The notes beneath the pieces are model-generated. The model saw only the letters and a list, made by a program, of their open reading frames with translations. It searched no databases and was not told where the DNA came from. DNA of 64,000 nucleotides, from positions 6,904,501-6,968,500 of the forward strand of contig CP107851.1 in NCBI GenBank assembly GCA_036013505.1. The letters run 5' to 3'. This DNA comes from Streptomyces sp. NBC_00510. GTDB lineage: Bacteria > Actinomycetota > Actinomycetes > Streptomycetales > Streptomycetaceae. Positions within the stretch are counted from its first letter, which is position 1, and each line of letters starts with the position of its first letter. Below are positions 42,093-52,202 of the stretch, in pieces. The translations under genes and the position numbers were made by a program.

Positions 42093-43409
42093 ATGGCCAC
42101 AGGCATGACGACGGACGAAGAGCGCGGCGAGCGGATCCTCGAGGTCTTCGGCACCGCGTTCGGGGAGCTGCTGGCCGCCGATCCGGCCGCGTTCCGGGTC
42201 AAGTTCCGCAAGATGGCGGCGTCGGCGTTCGCCTTCTACCGGGGCACCGCGTGCCTCTACTACGCGGACCTGGCCGACGCCAAGGACGGCAGCCCGTTCC
42301 TGGACGAGCGCACGTCCCGGGTGTGGATCCACGGCGACCTGCACGCCGAGAACTTCGGCACCTACCTGGACGCCAACGGCCGCCTGATCTTCAACGTCAA
42401 CGACTTCGACGAGGCCTACGTCGGCCCCTTCACCTGGGACCTGCAGCGCTTCGCCGCCTCCATAGCGCTGATCGGCTACAGCAAGGCCCTGGCCGACGAC
42501 GTGATCTCCGGCCTGGTGCGCAGCTACGCCACCGCCTACCGCGAGCGCGTGCGCGCCCTCGCCCAGGGCGAGGCCGTCCCCGCGCTGACGCTGGACTCGG
42601 CGCAGGGCCCGCTGCTGGAGGCGCTGCGCCACGCCCGCTCGCAGACCCGGTTCGGGCTGCTGGACTCGATGACCGAGATCCGCGCCTGGGACCGCCGCTT
42701 CGGCGCGGGGGGCGGCGCCGTGGAACTGGACGGCGGCACCCGCGAGAAGGTGCTGCGGGCGTTCGAGGCGTACCTGGACACGCTGCCGGAGACCAGCCGG
42801 ATCAACCCGGAGAGCCACCGCGTCAAGGACGTCGTGGGCCGCCGCGGCGTGGGCATCGGCAGCGCGGGCCTGCCCTCGTACAACATCCTCCTCGAGGGCC
42901 ACACCGACGCCCTGGAGAACGACGTCGTGATCTACATGAAGCAGGGGCAGACCCCGGCGGTCTCCCGGCACATCACCGACCCGGCGGTGCGCGACTACTT
43001 CCGCCACGAGGGCCACCGCACCGTGATCTCGCAGCGCGCGCTGCAGGCGCACGCCGACCCGTACCTGGGCTGGACCGAGCTGGACGGCGTCGGCCAGCTG
43101 GTCGCCGAGGTGTCGCCGTACGCGGTGGACCTGGACTGGTCGGACCTCGACGACCCGGAGCAGATCGAGGCCGTCGTCGCGGACCTCGGCCGGGCCACCG
43201 CCGGCATGCACGCGGCCGCGGACGACGAGAGCGGGCACTCGCTGGTGCCGTTCTCCACGGAGGACGCCATCGACGCGGCCATCGCCCGGGACGAGGAGGG
43301 CTTCACGGAGTCCCTGGTGGAGTTCGCCCACTCCTACGGCGCCCGGGCCCGCGCCGACCACCAGATCTTCGTGGACCTGTTCCGCAACGGGCGCATCCCG
43401 GGGCTCTGA
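42093..43409 (+). CDS. DUF2252 protein (kinase-like fold)
   Basis: 438 residues. Contains WIHGDLHAENFGTYLD and FNVNDFDEAYVGPFTWDLQRF, resembling the HGDLH...D..D catalytic loop of aminoglycoside-phosphotransferase-like kinases, and later DVVGRRGVGIGSAGLPSYNILLEG. The DUF2252 family is uncharacterised. ATG at 42093. The gene is divergent from the M15-like gene. Confidence 0.88.
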   Translation: MATGMTTDEERGERILEVFGTAFGELLAADPAAFRVKFRKMAASAFAFYRGTACLYYADLADAKDGSPFLDERTSRVWIHGDLHAENFGTYLDANGRLIFNVNDFDEAYVGPFTWDLQRFAASIALIGYSKALADDVISGLVRSYATAYRERVRALAQGEAVPALTLDSAQGPLLEALRHARSQTRFGLLDSMTEIRAWDRRFGAGGGAVELDGGTREKVLRAFEAYLDTLPETSRINPESHRVKDVVGRRGVGIGSAGLPSYNILLEGHTDALENDVVIYMKQGQTPAVSRHITDPAVRDYFRHEGHRTVISQRALQAHADPYLGWTELDGVGQLVAEVSPYAVDLDWSDLDDPEQIEAVVADLGRATAGMHAAADDESGHSLVPFSTEDAIDAAIARDEEGFTESLVEFAHSYGARARADHQIFVDLFRNGRIPGL

Positions 43410-43472
43410 TCACGGGCGCCTTGTTCGGGGGTTTAGGCATTGCTTACACACCGGCATGGCACACTCTGCGCC

Positions 43473-44120
43473 ATGGAAGGGACCGGACCCCGGCTGAGGG
43501 CACTGCGCGCGGGATGCTTCGCCGCGCTGTGCGTGACGCTGTCCGCGACCGCCCACATCATGCTCTCGCGGGAGCCCCTGCCGATGACGACCACGGCGGG
43601 GGCCTTCGCGGGCGTCTTCGCGGTCACGTACGCGCTCGGCCGCCGGGAGCGCGGCTACTGGCCGATCGCCGGGCTGCTCGTCCCGCTGGAACTGGCCCTC
43701 GACACGCTGTTCACCGCGGGCCAGCACACCTGTTACGGCCCCGGGGGCGGTCCCGTCACCGGCTCGTGGCGCTCGATCAACGAGGCGCTGGCCTGCCACG
43801 GCGGCGACGTCGGCGGCTCCCTCGCCACGGGGCAGGGGATGTCCGGCGCCGGCACCTCGCCGTGGCTGCTGCTCCTGGCGCACGTCTGCGTCGGCCTGGT
43901 CGCCGCCGGGTGGCTGCGGTGCGGTGAGGACGCCCTGCACCGCCTGCTGCGTGCCGCCTTCCGGCCGCTGCTCGTCGCGGTGGCGGTCTTCCGCACGGCC
44001 GGACCGCGCGGCACCGCCCGCCCCGGCGCGGCCGGGCCCGTGGCCGCCGCCCCGGCCTTGCCCCTGCTCCTGCACTCCGTCGTACGGCGAGGGCCGCCCG
44101 CCCGCCTCGGCTTCCGCTGA
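43473..44120 (+). CDS. Uncharacterised membrane protein
   Basis: 215 residues from ATG 43473; about four hydrophobic segments (11-30, 40-56, 63-79 and 126-146) and a Pro/Ala/Arg-rich tail. Two Cys lie in the outer loop (HTCYGPGG and LACHGGD), possibly a disulfide. No family recognised. An upstream GTG or TTG would add 11 residues. It ends 53 bases before the DsbA-like gene. Confidence 0.65.
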   Translation: MEGTGPRLRALRAGCFAALCVTLSATAHIMLSREPLPMTTTAGAFAGVFAVTYALGRRERGYWPIAGLLVPLELALDTLFTAGQHTCYGPGGGPVTGSWRSINEALACHGGDVGGSLATGQGMSGAGTSPWLLLLAHVCVGLVAAGWLRCGEDALHRLLRAAFRPLLVAVAVFRTAGPRGTARPGAAGPVAAAPALPLLLHSVVRRGPPARLGFR

Positions 44121-44173
44121 GCACGGCGCCCCACCCCTCACCCACGTACGCACGAGTCGGAGATCACACCACC

Positions 44174-44980
44174 ATGAGCAAGCGAAACAGCCAAGCCGCC
44201 AAGAACGCCGCCCGCGAGCGGCTGCGCGTCGAGCGCGAGCGGCAGGCGAAGCGGGACAAGCTGCGGCGGCAGCTCGTCGTCGGCGGCAGCGTCCTGGGCG
44301 TGCTGGCGCTCGGCGCCGGCATAGCCGTGGCCGTCGTCAAGATGAACGCGCCCACCTACTGGGAGAAGGCCGCGGACAAGCCGCTGGTGAAGCCGGCCAA
44401 CTCCTCGGGCAAGAACGGCACGTCGATCGTCATCGGCGACGAGAACGCCAAGCACACGCTGAAGGTGTACGAGGACCTGCGCTGCCCGGTGTGCGCGCAG
44501 TTCGAGCAGACCTCGGGCGAGACCGTCCAGAAGGACGCCAAGGACGGCAAGTACAAGATCTCGTACACCATGGGTGCCTTCCTCGACGACCGCCTCGCCC
44601 AGGGCCAGGGTTCGAAGAACGCGCTGAGCGCGCTGGGCGCCGCCCTGAACGTCAGCAAGGACGCGTTCGTCCAGTACCACACGCTGCTGTACTCCAAGGA
44701 CGTCCACCCCGAGGAGACCAAGGACGACTTCGGCAGCGACGACAAGCTGATCGAACTGGCGCAGAAGGTCGACGCGCTGAAGGGCAACAAGACCTTCGAG
44801 AACGCGGTCCGCAACGGCACCTACGACAAGTGGGCGCTGACCATGGACCAGCAGTTCACCGACGACGGCATCACGGGCACGCCGACCGTGAAGCTCGACG
44901 ACAAGACCATCGACAGCGTGCAGGCGATGACCGCCGACCAGTACACGGCCGCGGTCGACCAGATCATCGGCAAGGGGTAG
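44174..44980 (+). CDS. DsbA-like exported thiol-disulfide protein
   Basis: 268 residues. Basic head, one membrane span (about 34-54), then a thioredoxin-fold domain with active site C104-P-V-C107 in EDLRCPVCAQFEQ and the cis-Pro loop GITGTPTVKLDD. A DsbA/DsbG-like anchored oxidoreductase for proteins outside the membrane. ATG at 44174. A long perfect hairpin follows. Confidence 0.92.
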   Translation: MSKRNSQAAKNAARERLRVERERQAKRDKLRRQLVVGGSVLGVLALGAGIAVAVVKMNAPTYWEKAADKPLVKPANSSGKNGTSIVIGDENAKHTLKVYEDLRCPVCAQFEQTSGETVQKDAKDGKYKISYTMGAFLDDRLAQGQGSKNALSALGAALNVSKDAFVQYHTLLYSKDVHPEETKDDFGSDDKLIELAQKVDALKGNKTFENAVRNGTYDKWALTMDQQFTDDGITGTPTVKLDDKTIDSVQAMTADQYTAAVDQIIGKG

Positions 44981-45000
44981 CACCGGCCCGTGGCCGGTTC

Positions 45001-45042
45001 CGCCCTCCGGTCCCCCGGCTCACGCCGGGGGACCGGAGGGCG
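45001..45042 (+). terminator. Long perfect hairpin terminator
   Basis: 19 perfect base pairs (45001-45019 with 45024-45042), loop TCAC, 20 bases after the DsbA-like stop. Confidence 0.88.
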
Positions 45043-45094
45043 AAGTCCTTCCGAACTCTTGTGCATTCGGTCCCGGAAAGGGGTTACCGGCGCG

Positions 45095-45111
45095 TAATCT
45101 GACGCCCCGTG
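45095..45111 (+). promoter_or_regulatory. -10 element and leaderless start of phoD
   Basis: TAATCT (45095-45100), eight bases, GTG: puts the transcript start on or next to the start codon. No clear -35, which would fit a promoter needing an activator such as PhoP. Confidence 0.45.
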
Positions 45112-46773
45112 ACCGATACCTCTGCACCCTCACAGACCTCATCGAGAACACCGAGCCGCCGTTCGGTCGTCAAGGCCGGCGCCGTCGTGACCGGTGCCGC
45201 GCTGATACCGCTGGCGGCCTCCGCCGCCCCCGCCTCCGCCGCCCCGGCCCCCGCCTTCCTGCACGGCGTGGCCTCCGGTGACCCGCTGCCCGACGGCGTG
45301 CTGCTGTGGACGCGCGTGACTCCCCTGCCCGAGGCCGTCCCGGGCTCCGGGCTCGGCCCCGCGACCGAGGTGAGCTGGACCGTCGCCAGGGACAAGGCGT
45401 TCACCTCCGTCGTGGCGACCGGCACGGCCGCCACGACCGCCGCCTCCGACCACACCGTCAAGGCCGACGTGCGCGGACTGCAGCCCGCCACGGAGTACTG
45501 GTACCGCTTCACGGCCGGCGGTGTGACCTCGCCGGCCGGCCGTACCCGTACCGCGCCCGCCGAGAACGCCGCCGCCGACCGGCTGCGCTTCGGGGTGGTC
45601 TCCTGCGCCAACTGGGAGGCCGGGTACTTCTCCTCGTACCGGCACCTGGCCGCCCGCGGGGACCTGGACGCCTGGCTGCACCTGGGCGACTACATCTACG
45701 AGTACGGCACCGGGGGCTACGCCGCCCGTGGCGCCGTCGTCCGCCCGCACGCGCCCGCCCACGAGATCGTCACGCTGGCCGACTACCGCACCCGGCACGG
45801 GCGCTACAAGACGGACACCGACCTGCAGGCGCTGCACGCCGTGGCCCCGGTCGTGGCGATCTGGGACGACCACGAGTTCGCCAACGACGCATGGTCCGGC
45901 GGTGCCGAGAACCACACCGAGGGCGCCGAGGGCGCCTGGACGGCGCGGGTGGCCGCCGCCAAGCAGGCCTACTTCGAGTGGATGCCGGTGCGTCCCTCGG
46001 TGGCCGGCACCACCTACCGGCGGCTGCGCTTCGGCAAGCTCGCCGACCTGTCCCTGCTCGACCTGCGCTCCTTCCGCTCCCAGCAGGCCTCGATCGGCAG
46101 CGGCGCGGTGGACGACCCGGACCGGACGATCACCGGCCGGGCCCAGCTGGACTGGCTGAAGGCGGGTCTGAAGGCCTCGGACACATCCTGGCGGCTGATC
46201 GGCAACTCGGTGATGATCTCGCCGGTCGCCTTCGGCGCGCTGCCGGACTACCTGCTGGCGCCGCTGGCGAAGCTGCTCGGCCTGCCCGCCGAGGGCCTGG
46301 CGGTCAACGTCGACCAGTGGGACGGCTACACCGACGACCGCCGCGAGATCCTGGCCCACCTGCGGGACAACGGCATCCGCAACACGGTCTTCCTGACCGG
46401 CGACATCCACATGGCGTGGGCGAACGACGTCCCGGTGAAGGCGGCGACCTACCCGCTGTCGGCCTCGGCCGCCACCGAGTTCGTGGTCACCTCGGTCACG
46501 TCCGACAACCTGGACGACATCCTCAAGGTCGCCCCGGACACCGTCTCCACGGTCGCCGAGGCCGCCGTGAAGGCCGCCAACCGCCATGTGAAGTGGCTGG
46601 ACATGGACTCCCACGGCTACGGCGTGCTGGACATCACCGGCGAGCGGGCGCAGATGGACTATTACGCTCTCTCCGACCGCACCGACCCGAACGCCTCGTC
46701 GACCTGGGAGCGTTCGTACCGCACCCTGTCGGGCACGCAGAAGGTCGAGCGGGTCTACTCGCCGGTACGCTGA
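45109..46773 (+). CDS. phoD: Secreted alkaline phosphatase/phosphodiesterase PhoD
   Basis: 554 residues. Twin-arginine signal SRRSVVKAG (Arg17-Arg18), a hydrophobic stretch and an APASAAP cleavage region. PhoD N-terminal Ig-like domain, then the metallophosphatase domain: VSCANWEAGYFSSYR, LHLGDYIYEYG, AIWDDHEFANDAW, VFLTGDIHMAW. Binds iron and calcium in characterised relatives and releases phosphate outside the cell. In S. coelicolor such genes answer to PhoP. GTG at 45109. Confidence 0.95.
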   Translation: MTDTSAPSQTSSRTPSRRSVVKAGAVVTGAALIPLAASAAPASAAPAPAFLHGVASGDPLPDGVLLWTRVTPLPEAVPGSGLGPATEVSWTVARDKAFTSVVATGTAATTAASDHTVKADVRGLQPATEYWYRFTAGGVTSPAGRTRTAPAENAAADRLRFGVVSCANWEAGYFSSYRHLAARGDLDAWLHLGDYIYEYGTGGYAARGAVVRPHAPAHEIVTLADYRTRHGRYKTDTDLQALHAVAPVVAIWDDHEFANDAWSGGAENHTEGAEGAWTARVAAAKQAYFEWMPVRPSVAGTTYRRLRFGKLADLSLLDLRSFRSQQASIGSGAVDDPDRTITGRAQLDWLKAGLKASDTSWRLIGNSVMISPVAFGALPDYLLAPLAKLLGLPAEGLAVNVDQWDGYTDDRREILAHLRDNGIRNTVFLTGDIHMAWANDVPVKAATYPLSASAATEFVVTSVTSDNLDDILKVAPDTVSTVAEAAVKAANRHVKWLDMDSHGYGVLDITGERAQMDYYALSDRTDPNASSTWERSYRTLSGTQKVERVYSPVR

Positions 46774-46830
46774 GCCTCCCGAACGTCGGTTTCCGGCCAA
46801 CCCCCCGCGCCATGCGCGGACCGGCCGGCG

Positions 46831-46885
46831 CGGGGCGGGCGGTGGGGAGCCCCCGGGTCCGAATCCGGACACACCGCCCGCCCCG
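46831..46885 (+). terminator. Hairpin terminator after phoD
   Basis: 14 base pairs (46831-46844 with 46872-46885) enclosing a 27-base loop with an inner GTCCG/CGGAC stem. In the 289-base gap 46774-47062, otherwise without visible features. Confidence 0.65.
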
Positions 46886-47062
46886 CGTTCCGGGGGTGTT
46901 ACGCCGGCCGGCGCGGACCCTCAAGGGTCCTTCGTTGTCTAGGGATTACCCTCTGTCCGCCAATGGGCCGGAAGGGGGCTGCACCGGTTCTGGCATGGAC
47001 ACATAACCTCCGGGCGGCGAGGAGGAAATTCCTCCCGTACGTCCCACGAGGAGTGCCCCCAC

Positions 47063-48037
47063 ATGTCACGCACCCCCCGTTCCCGCCGTCTCGTCGGTCT
47101 CGCCGCCGTGGCCGGAACCCTGGCCCTGCTCCCCCTCACCGGCGCGACGGTCACCGTGAGCAGCGCCTCCGCGCACTCGAGGACCCCCGCGGAGCAGTGC
47201 GCGGACAGCGGCGACGCCGCGGCCCGCAAGATGAAGGGCTCCACGGCACACGAGCCCAACGCCATCAGCGACGCCACCGCCAAGGCGATGGACGCGGACC
47301 TGAGGAAGCGCGTCGCGAAGATCAAGGCGGAGGGCAAGGGCTCCCGGGTCGCCGCCGCCGCGACGACGACCATCCCGGTCTACTGGCACGTCATCCACAG
47401 CGGCAGCACCGGCAAGCTCAGCGCCGCCGCCGTCGCCGGCCAGATAGCGGTGCTCAACGCGGCCTACGCCGGCCAGGGCACCGGCAACGTCGACTCCGGC
47501 TACCAGTTCTCGCTGGTCGCGACGGACTACACCGACAAGGCCGCCTGGTACAACCTGACCGAGGGCTCCTCGGCCGAGACCTCGATGAAGACCAGCCTCC
47601 GCAAGGGCGGCGCGAGCGCGCTCAACATCTACTCGGCCAACCTCCAGGACGACCTGCTCGGCTGGGCCACCTTCCCGAGCTGGTACGCCGGCGATCCCAA
47701 GGACGACGGCGTGGTCATCCTCGACGCGTCCGTCCCCGGCGGCTCCGCCACCAACTACAACCAGGGCGACACCGCCACCCACGAGGTCGGTCACTGGATG
47801 GGCCTCTACCACACCTTCCAGGGCGGCTGCGGCGCCAACGGCGACTACGTCTCCGACACGCCCGCCGAGAAGACCGCCGCCAGCGCCTGCCCGACCGGCC
47901 GTGACACCTGCACGGCCGGCGGGGTGGACCCCATCCACAACTTCATGGACTACACCTACGACTCCTGCATGTACCAGTTCACCGCAGGCCAGGTGAGCCG
48001 CATGAAGAGCTCGTGGGCCGCCTACCGGGCGGGCTGA
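47063..48037 (+). CDS. Secreted zinc metalloprotease (M43 pappalysin type)
   Basis: 324 residues. Signal peptide to about residue 38 (VGLAAVAGTLALLPLTGATV...SASA), a pro-region, then the metzincin-type domain: H240-E-x2-H244-x2-G-x2-H250 in ATHEVGHWMGLYH and the Met-turn NFMDYTYDSCM. Cysteines around the active site (GGCGANG, SACPTGRDTC) suit disulfides. Secreted protease of the M43/cytophagalysin group. ATG with GGAG upstream. Confidence 0.92.
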   Translation: MSRTPRSRRLVGLAAVAGTLALLPLTGATVTVSSASAHSRTPAEQCADSGDAAARKMKGSTAHEPNAISDATAKAMDADLRKRVAKIKAEGKGSRVAAAATTTIPVYWHVIHSGSTGKLSAAAVAGQIAVLNAAYAGQGTGNVDSGYQFSLVATDYTDKAAWYNLTEGSSAETSMKTSLRKGGASALNIYSANLQDDLLGWATFPSWYAGDPKDDGVVILDASVPGGSATNYNQGDTATHEVGHWMGLYHTFQGGCGANGDYVSDTPAEKTAASACPTGRDTCTAGGVDPIHNFMDYTYDSCMYQFTAGQVSRMKSSWAAYRAG

Positions 48038-48132
48038 CGCCACCGTCCGCGTCCGGCCGGTCACGGGGCCGGCCGGCCGCGGCGGGCAAGGCGGGGAGGG
48101 CGGGAATGGCATCGGCTGTCGGACCCCCGGCG

Positions 48133-48138
48133 TAGGAT
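48133..48138 (+). promoter_or_regulatory. -10 candidate of dnaE
   Basis: TAGGAT, the common streptomycete -10, about 46 bases before the chosen GTG start. Confidence 0.4.
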
Positions 48139-48183
48139 TCCAACGCCGCCAGATGACGACCGATGCCGGAGGTGTCGCTTCCC

Positions 48184-51100
48184 GTGACAACGCCGTTCAC
48201 CCACCTTCACGTCCACACCCAGTACTCCCTGCTGGACGGAGCGGCGCGGCTCAAGGACATGTTCAAGGCCTGCGGTGAGATGGGCATGACGCACATCGCC
48301 ATGACCGACCACGGCAACCTGCACGGGGCGTACGACTTCTTCCACCAGGCCAAGGGCGCCGGGATCACGCCGATCATCGGGATCGAGGCGTACGTCGCCC
48401 CCGAGTCGCGGCGGAACAAGCGCAAGGTCACCTGGGGCCAGCCGCACCAGAAGCGGGACGACGTCTCGGCCTCCGGTTCGTACCTGCACAAGACGATCTG
48501 GGCGGCGAACGCGACGGGTCTGCACAACCTCTTCCGGCTCTCCTCCGACGCCTATGCCGAGGGCTGGCTGACCAAGTACCCGCGCATGGACAAGGAGACC
48601 ATCGCCCAGTGGTCGGAGGGCCTGATGGCCTCCACCGGCTGCCCCTCGGGCGAGGTGCAGACCAGGCTCCGCCTCGGCCAGTTCGACGAGGCGGTGAAGG
48701 CCGCCGCCGAGTACCAGGACATCTTCGGCAAGGAGCGGTACTTCCTGGAGCTGATGGACCACGGCATCGAGATCGAGCGCCGGGTCCGCGACGGGCTGCT
48801 GGAGATCGGCAAGAAGCTCGGCATCCCGCCGGTCGTCACCAACGACTCGCACTACACCTATGCCAGCGAGGCCGACGCCCACGACGCGCTGCTGTGCATC
48901 CAGACCGGCAAGAACGTCTCCGACCCGGACCGCTTCCGCTTCGACGGCACCGGCTACTACCTGAAGACGACGGACGAGATGTTCGCCATCGACTCCTCCG
49001 AGGCCTGGCAGGAGGGCTGCCGCAACACCACGCTGCTCGTCGCGCAGCAGGTGGACACCGACGGCATGTTCCAGGCGCGGAACCTGATGCCCCGCTTCGA
49101 CGTCCCCGAGGGCTACACCGAGGTCACCTGGTTCCGCGAGGAGACCATGCGCGGCATGCAGCGCCGCTACCCCGGAGGCATCCCGGACGACCGGATGAAG
49201 CAGGTCGAGTACGAGATGGACACCATCATCCAGATGGGGTTCCCGGGCTACTTCCTCGTCGTCGCCGACTTCATCATGTGGGCCAAGAACAACGGCATCG
49301 CCGTCGGCCCCGGCCGAGGCTCCGCGGCCGGCTCGATCGTCGCCTACGCCATGGGCATCACCGACCTCGACCCGATCGACCACGGCCTGATCTTCGAGCG
49401 CTTCCTCAACCCCGAGCGCATCTCCATGCCCGATGTCGACATCGACTTCGACGAGCGCCGGCGCGCCGAGGTGATCCGGTACGTCACCGAGAAGTACGGC
49501 GCCGACAAGGTCGCCATGATCGGCACCTACGGCACCATCAAGGCCAAGAACGCGATCAAGGACTCCGCCCGCGTCCTGGGCTACCCGTACGCCGTCGGCG
49601 ACCGCCTCACCAAGGCGATGCCCGCCGACGTCCTCGGCAAGGGCATCCCGCTCTCCGGCATCACCGATTCCGCGCACCCGCGCTACAGCGAGGCCGGCGA
49701 GATCCGCTCGATGTACGAGAACGAGCCCGACGCCAAGAAGGTCATCGACCTCGCCCGCGGCGTGGAGGGCCTGGTCCGGCAGATGGGCGTGCACGCCGCC
49801 GGTGTGATCATGTCCAGCGAGCCGATCGTCGACCACGCCCCGGTCTGGGTGCGGCACTCCGACGGCGTCACCATCACGCAGTGGGACTACCCGAGCTGCG
49901 AGTCGCTCGGCCTGCTGAAGATGGACTTCCTGGGCCTGCGCAACCTCACGATCATGGACGACGCCGTCAAGCTGGTGAAGGCCAACAAGGGCGTCGACAT
50001 CGAGCTGCTGGCCCTGCCCTTCGACGACCCCAAGACCTTCGAACTGCTGGGCCGGGGCGACACCCTCGGCGTCTTCCAGTTCGACGGCGGTCCCATGCGC
50101 TCCCTGCTGCGCATGATGAAGCCCGACAACTTCGAGGACATCTCCGCCGTCTCGGCCCTCTACCGGCCGGGCCCGATGGGCATGAACTCGCACATCAACT
50201 ACGCGCTGCGCAAGAACAAGCAGCAGGAGATCACCCCGATCCACCCGGCGCTCGAGGCCCCCCTCAAGGAGGTCCTCGACGTCACCTACGGCCTGATCGT
50301 CTACCAGGAGCAGGTGCAGAAGGCCGCCCAGATCATCGCCGGGTACTCCCTCGGCGAGGCCGACATCCTCCGCCGCGTCATGGGCAAGAAGAAGCCCGAG
50401 GAGCTGGCGAAGAACTTCACCATCTTCCAGGAGGGCGCCCGGAGGAACGGCTACAGCGACGAGTCGATCCAGGCGCTGTGGGACGTCCTGGTGCCGTTCG
50501 CCGGCTACGCCTTCAACAAGGCGCACTCCGCCGCGTACGGCCTGGTCTCCTACTGGACGGCCTACCTCAAGGCCAACTACCCGGCCGAGTACATGGCGGC
50601 GCTGCTCACCTCGGTGCGCGACGACAAGGACAAGTCGGCGATCTACCTCAACGAGTGCCGCCGCATGGGCATCAGGGTGCTCCCGCCGAACGTGAACGAG
50701 TCGGACGCCAACTTCACCGCGCAGGGCGACGACGTCATCCTGTTCGGCCTCACCGCCGTCCGCAACGTCGGCCAGAACGTGGTGGACTCGATCATCCGCT
50801 GCCGCAAGTCCAAGGGGAAGTACACCTCCTTCCCCGACTTCCTCGACAAGGTCGAGGCCGTGGTCTGCAACAAGCGCACCGTGGAATCGCTGATCAAGGC
50901 CGGCGCGTACGACGAGATGGGGCACACCCGCAAGGGCCTCACCGAGCACTACGAGCCGATGATCGACAACGTGGTCGCGGTGAAGCGCAAGGAGGCCGAG
51001 GGTCAGTTCGACCTCTTCGGCGGCATGGGCGACGACGCCGGGGGCGACGAACCGGGCTTCGGGCTCGACGTCACCTTCTCCGACGTCGAGTGGGACAAGA

Positions 51101-51741
51101 CGTACCTGCTCGCGCAGGAGCGCGAGATGCTCGGCCTGTACGTCTCCGACCACCCGCTCTTCGGCATCGAGCACGTCCTCAACGACAAGGCGGACGCCTC
51201 CGTCTCGGCGCTGGCCGGCGATTACTCCGACGGCTCGATCGTCACCATCGGCGGCATCATCTCCGGTCTCCAGCGCAAGATGACCAAGCAGGGCAACGCC
51301 TGGGCCATCGCCACCGTCGAGGACCTCGGCGGCTCCATCGACTGCATGTTCTTCCCGGCCACGTACCAGTTGATCTCGACCCAGCTCGTCGAGGACGCCG
51401 TCGTCTTCGTCAAGGGCCGGCTCGACAAGCGCGAGGACGTCCCGCGCCTGGTGGCGATGGAGCTGATGGTCCCCGACCTCACCGACGCCGGGACCAACGC
51501 GCCGGTGACGATCTCCATCCCGACGGTGAAGGTGACCCCGCCGCTGATCGCCCGCCTCGGCGAGGTGCTCGCCAGCCACAAGGGGAGCACCGAGGTCCGG
51601 GTGCGGCTGCAGGGCGCCCGCAAGACGACGGTGCTGCGGCTCGACCGCCACCGTGTCACTCCCGACCCGGCACTCTTCGGCGACCTCAAGGCCCTCCTGG
51701 GCCCCTCCTGCCTCGCCACCGCCCAGCAGCAGGCGGGCTGA
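48184..51741 (+). CDS. dnaE: DNA polymerase III alpha subunit DnaE (DnaE1 type)
   Basis: 1185 residues from GTG 48184 (ATG 48163 is in frame but has no ribosome site; GGAGG lies 11 bases before the GTG). PHP domain first (FTHLHVHTQYSLLDG, AMTDHGNLHGA), then the polymerase palm with the metal site MPDVDIDFDERRR, the fingers region and the beta-clamp binding and OB domains (VTIGGIISGLQRKMTKQGN). No intein interrupts it. It is the replicative polymerase. A strong hairpin follows. Confidence 0.96.
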   Translation: MTTPFTHLHVHTQYSLLDGAARLKDMFKACGEMGMTHIAMTDHGNLHGAYDFFHQAKGAGITPIIGIEAYVAPESRRNKRKVTWGQPHQKRDDVSASGSYLHKTIWAANATGLHNLFRLSSDAYAEGWLTKYPRMDKETIAQWSEGLMASTGCPSGEVQTRLRLGQFDEAVKAAAEYQDIFGKERYFLELMDHGIEIERRVRDGLLEIGKKLGIPPVVTNDSHYTYASEADAHDALLCIQTGKNVSDPDRFRFDGTGYYLKTTDEMFAIDSSEAWQEGCRNTTLLVAQQVDTDGMFQARNLMPRFDVPEGYTEVTWFREETMRGMQRRYPGGIPDDRMKQVEYEMDTIIQMGFPGYFLVVADFIMWAKNNGIAVGPGRGSAAGSIVAYAMGITDLDPIDHGLIFERFLNPERISMPDVDIDFDERRRAEVIRYVTEKYGADKVAMIGTYGTIKAKNAIKDSARVLGYPYAVGDRLTKAMPADVLGKGIPLSGITDSAHPRYSEAGEIRSMYENEPDAKKVIDLARGVEGLVRQMGVHAAGVIMSSEPIVDHAPVWVRHSDGVTITQWDYPSCESLGLLKMDFLGLRNLTIMDDAVKLVKANKGVDIELLALPFDDPKTFELLGRGDTLGVFQFDGGPMRSLLRMMKPDNFEDISAVSALYRPGPMGMNSHINYALRKNKQQEITPIHPALEAPLKEVLDVTYGLIVYQEQVQKAAQIIAGYSLGEADILRRVMGKKKPEELAKNFTIFQEGARRNGYSDESIQALWDVLVPFAGYAFNKAHSAAYGLVSYWTAYLKANYPAEYMAALLTSVRDDKDKSAIYLNECRRMGIRVLPPNVNESDANFTAQGDDVILFGLTAVRNVGQNVVDSIIRCRKSKGKYTSFPDFLDKVEAVVCNKRTVESLIKAGAYDEMGHTRKGLTEHYEPMIDNVVAVKRKEAEGQFDLFGGMGDDAGGDEPGFGLDVTFSDVEWDKTYLLAQEREMLGLYVSDHPLFGIEHVLNDKADASVSALAGDYSDGSIVTIGGIISGLQRKMTKQGNAWAIATVEDLGGSIDCMFFPATYQLISTQLVEDAVVFVKGRLDKREDVPRLVAMELMVPDLTDAGTNAPVTISIPTVKVTPPLIARLGEVLASHKGSTEVRVRLQGARKTTVLRLDRHRVTPDPALFGDLKALLGPSCLATAQQQAG

Positions 51742-51769
51742 TCACCCCCCGCGCGAGCGGGCGGACGTG

Positions 51770-51809
51770 CCGAGGGTGGCACCCCTTCCGGACGGGGTGC
51801 CACCCTCGG
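51770..51809. terminator. Hairpin between dnaE and the small basic protein
   Basis: 16 perfect base pairs (51770-51785 with 51794-51809), loop of eight bases; serves both convergent genes. Confidence 0.88.
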
Positions 51810-51833
51810 TCATGAGTGTCCGGCGCTCGCGCG

Positions 51834-52007
51834 CTAGTTGTGGCCGAACTTCTTCTGCCGCTTCTGCGACACGTGCGGTTCGGCGCCCGGGGCCGTCATC
51901 GCCATCTGCTCGCGTCCGCCTGCGCTCTTCGCGTGCTCTTCGGTGGTCGCGGCGCTGCGGTCGTGGTGCTGGCCGGTACGTTCGCCCCGGTTCTTGTTCT
52001 TGCCCAC
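51834..52007 (-). CDS. Small hydrophilic actinobacterial protein
   Basis: 57 residues starting at GTG 52007 (MGKNKNRGERTGQHHDRSAA...). AAGGAGGA sits at ideal distance. The C-terminal end is QKRQKKFGHN. Highly charged, no membrane span, no known domain. The open frame further upstream has no ribosome site. Confidence 0.75.
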   Translation of the reverse strand: MGKNKNRGERTGQHHDRSAATTEEHAKSAGGREQMAMTAPGAEPHVSQKRQKKFGHN

Positions 52008-52202
52008 GATTCCTCCTTGGGGGAAATCTCGGATGATGGGCCGCACTCAGGCTTGCACGGGAGTACGAAGGTCGCATTTCGGGCAGTTGCAGAGTGTGGC
52101 GCGCCGGTGATCGCGTAACCGGTCACAACGCCCCGGTGTTCGGGCAGACTCGGGGCAACAGCGTTACCGGGGGGACGGACGGCAGGACTTTCGGAGAAGA
52201 GG

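Noticed and set aside
45050..45108. PHO boxes upstream of phoD
   Set aside because: Only one 11-base unit (starting GTGCATTCGG) resembles the direct-repeat consensus; not enough to call a site.
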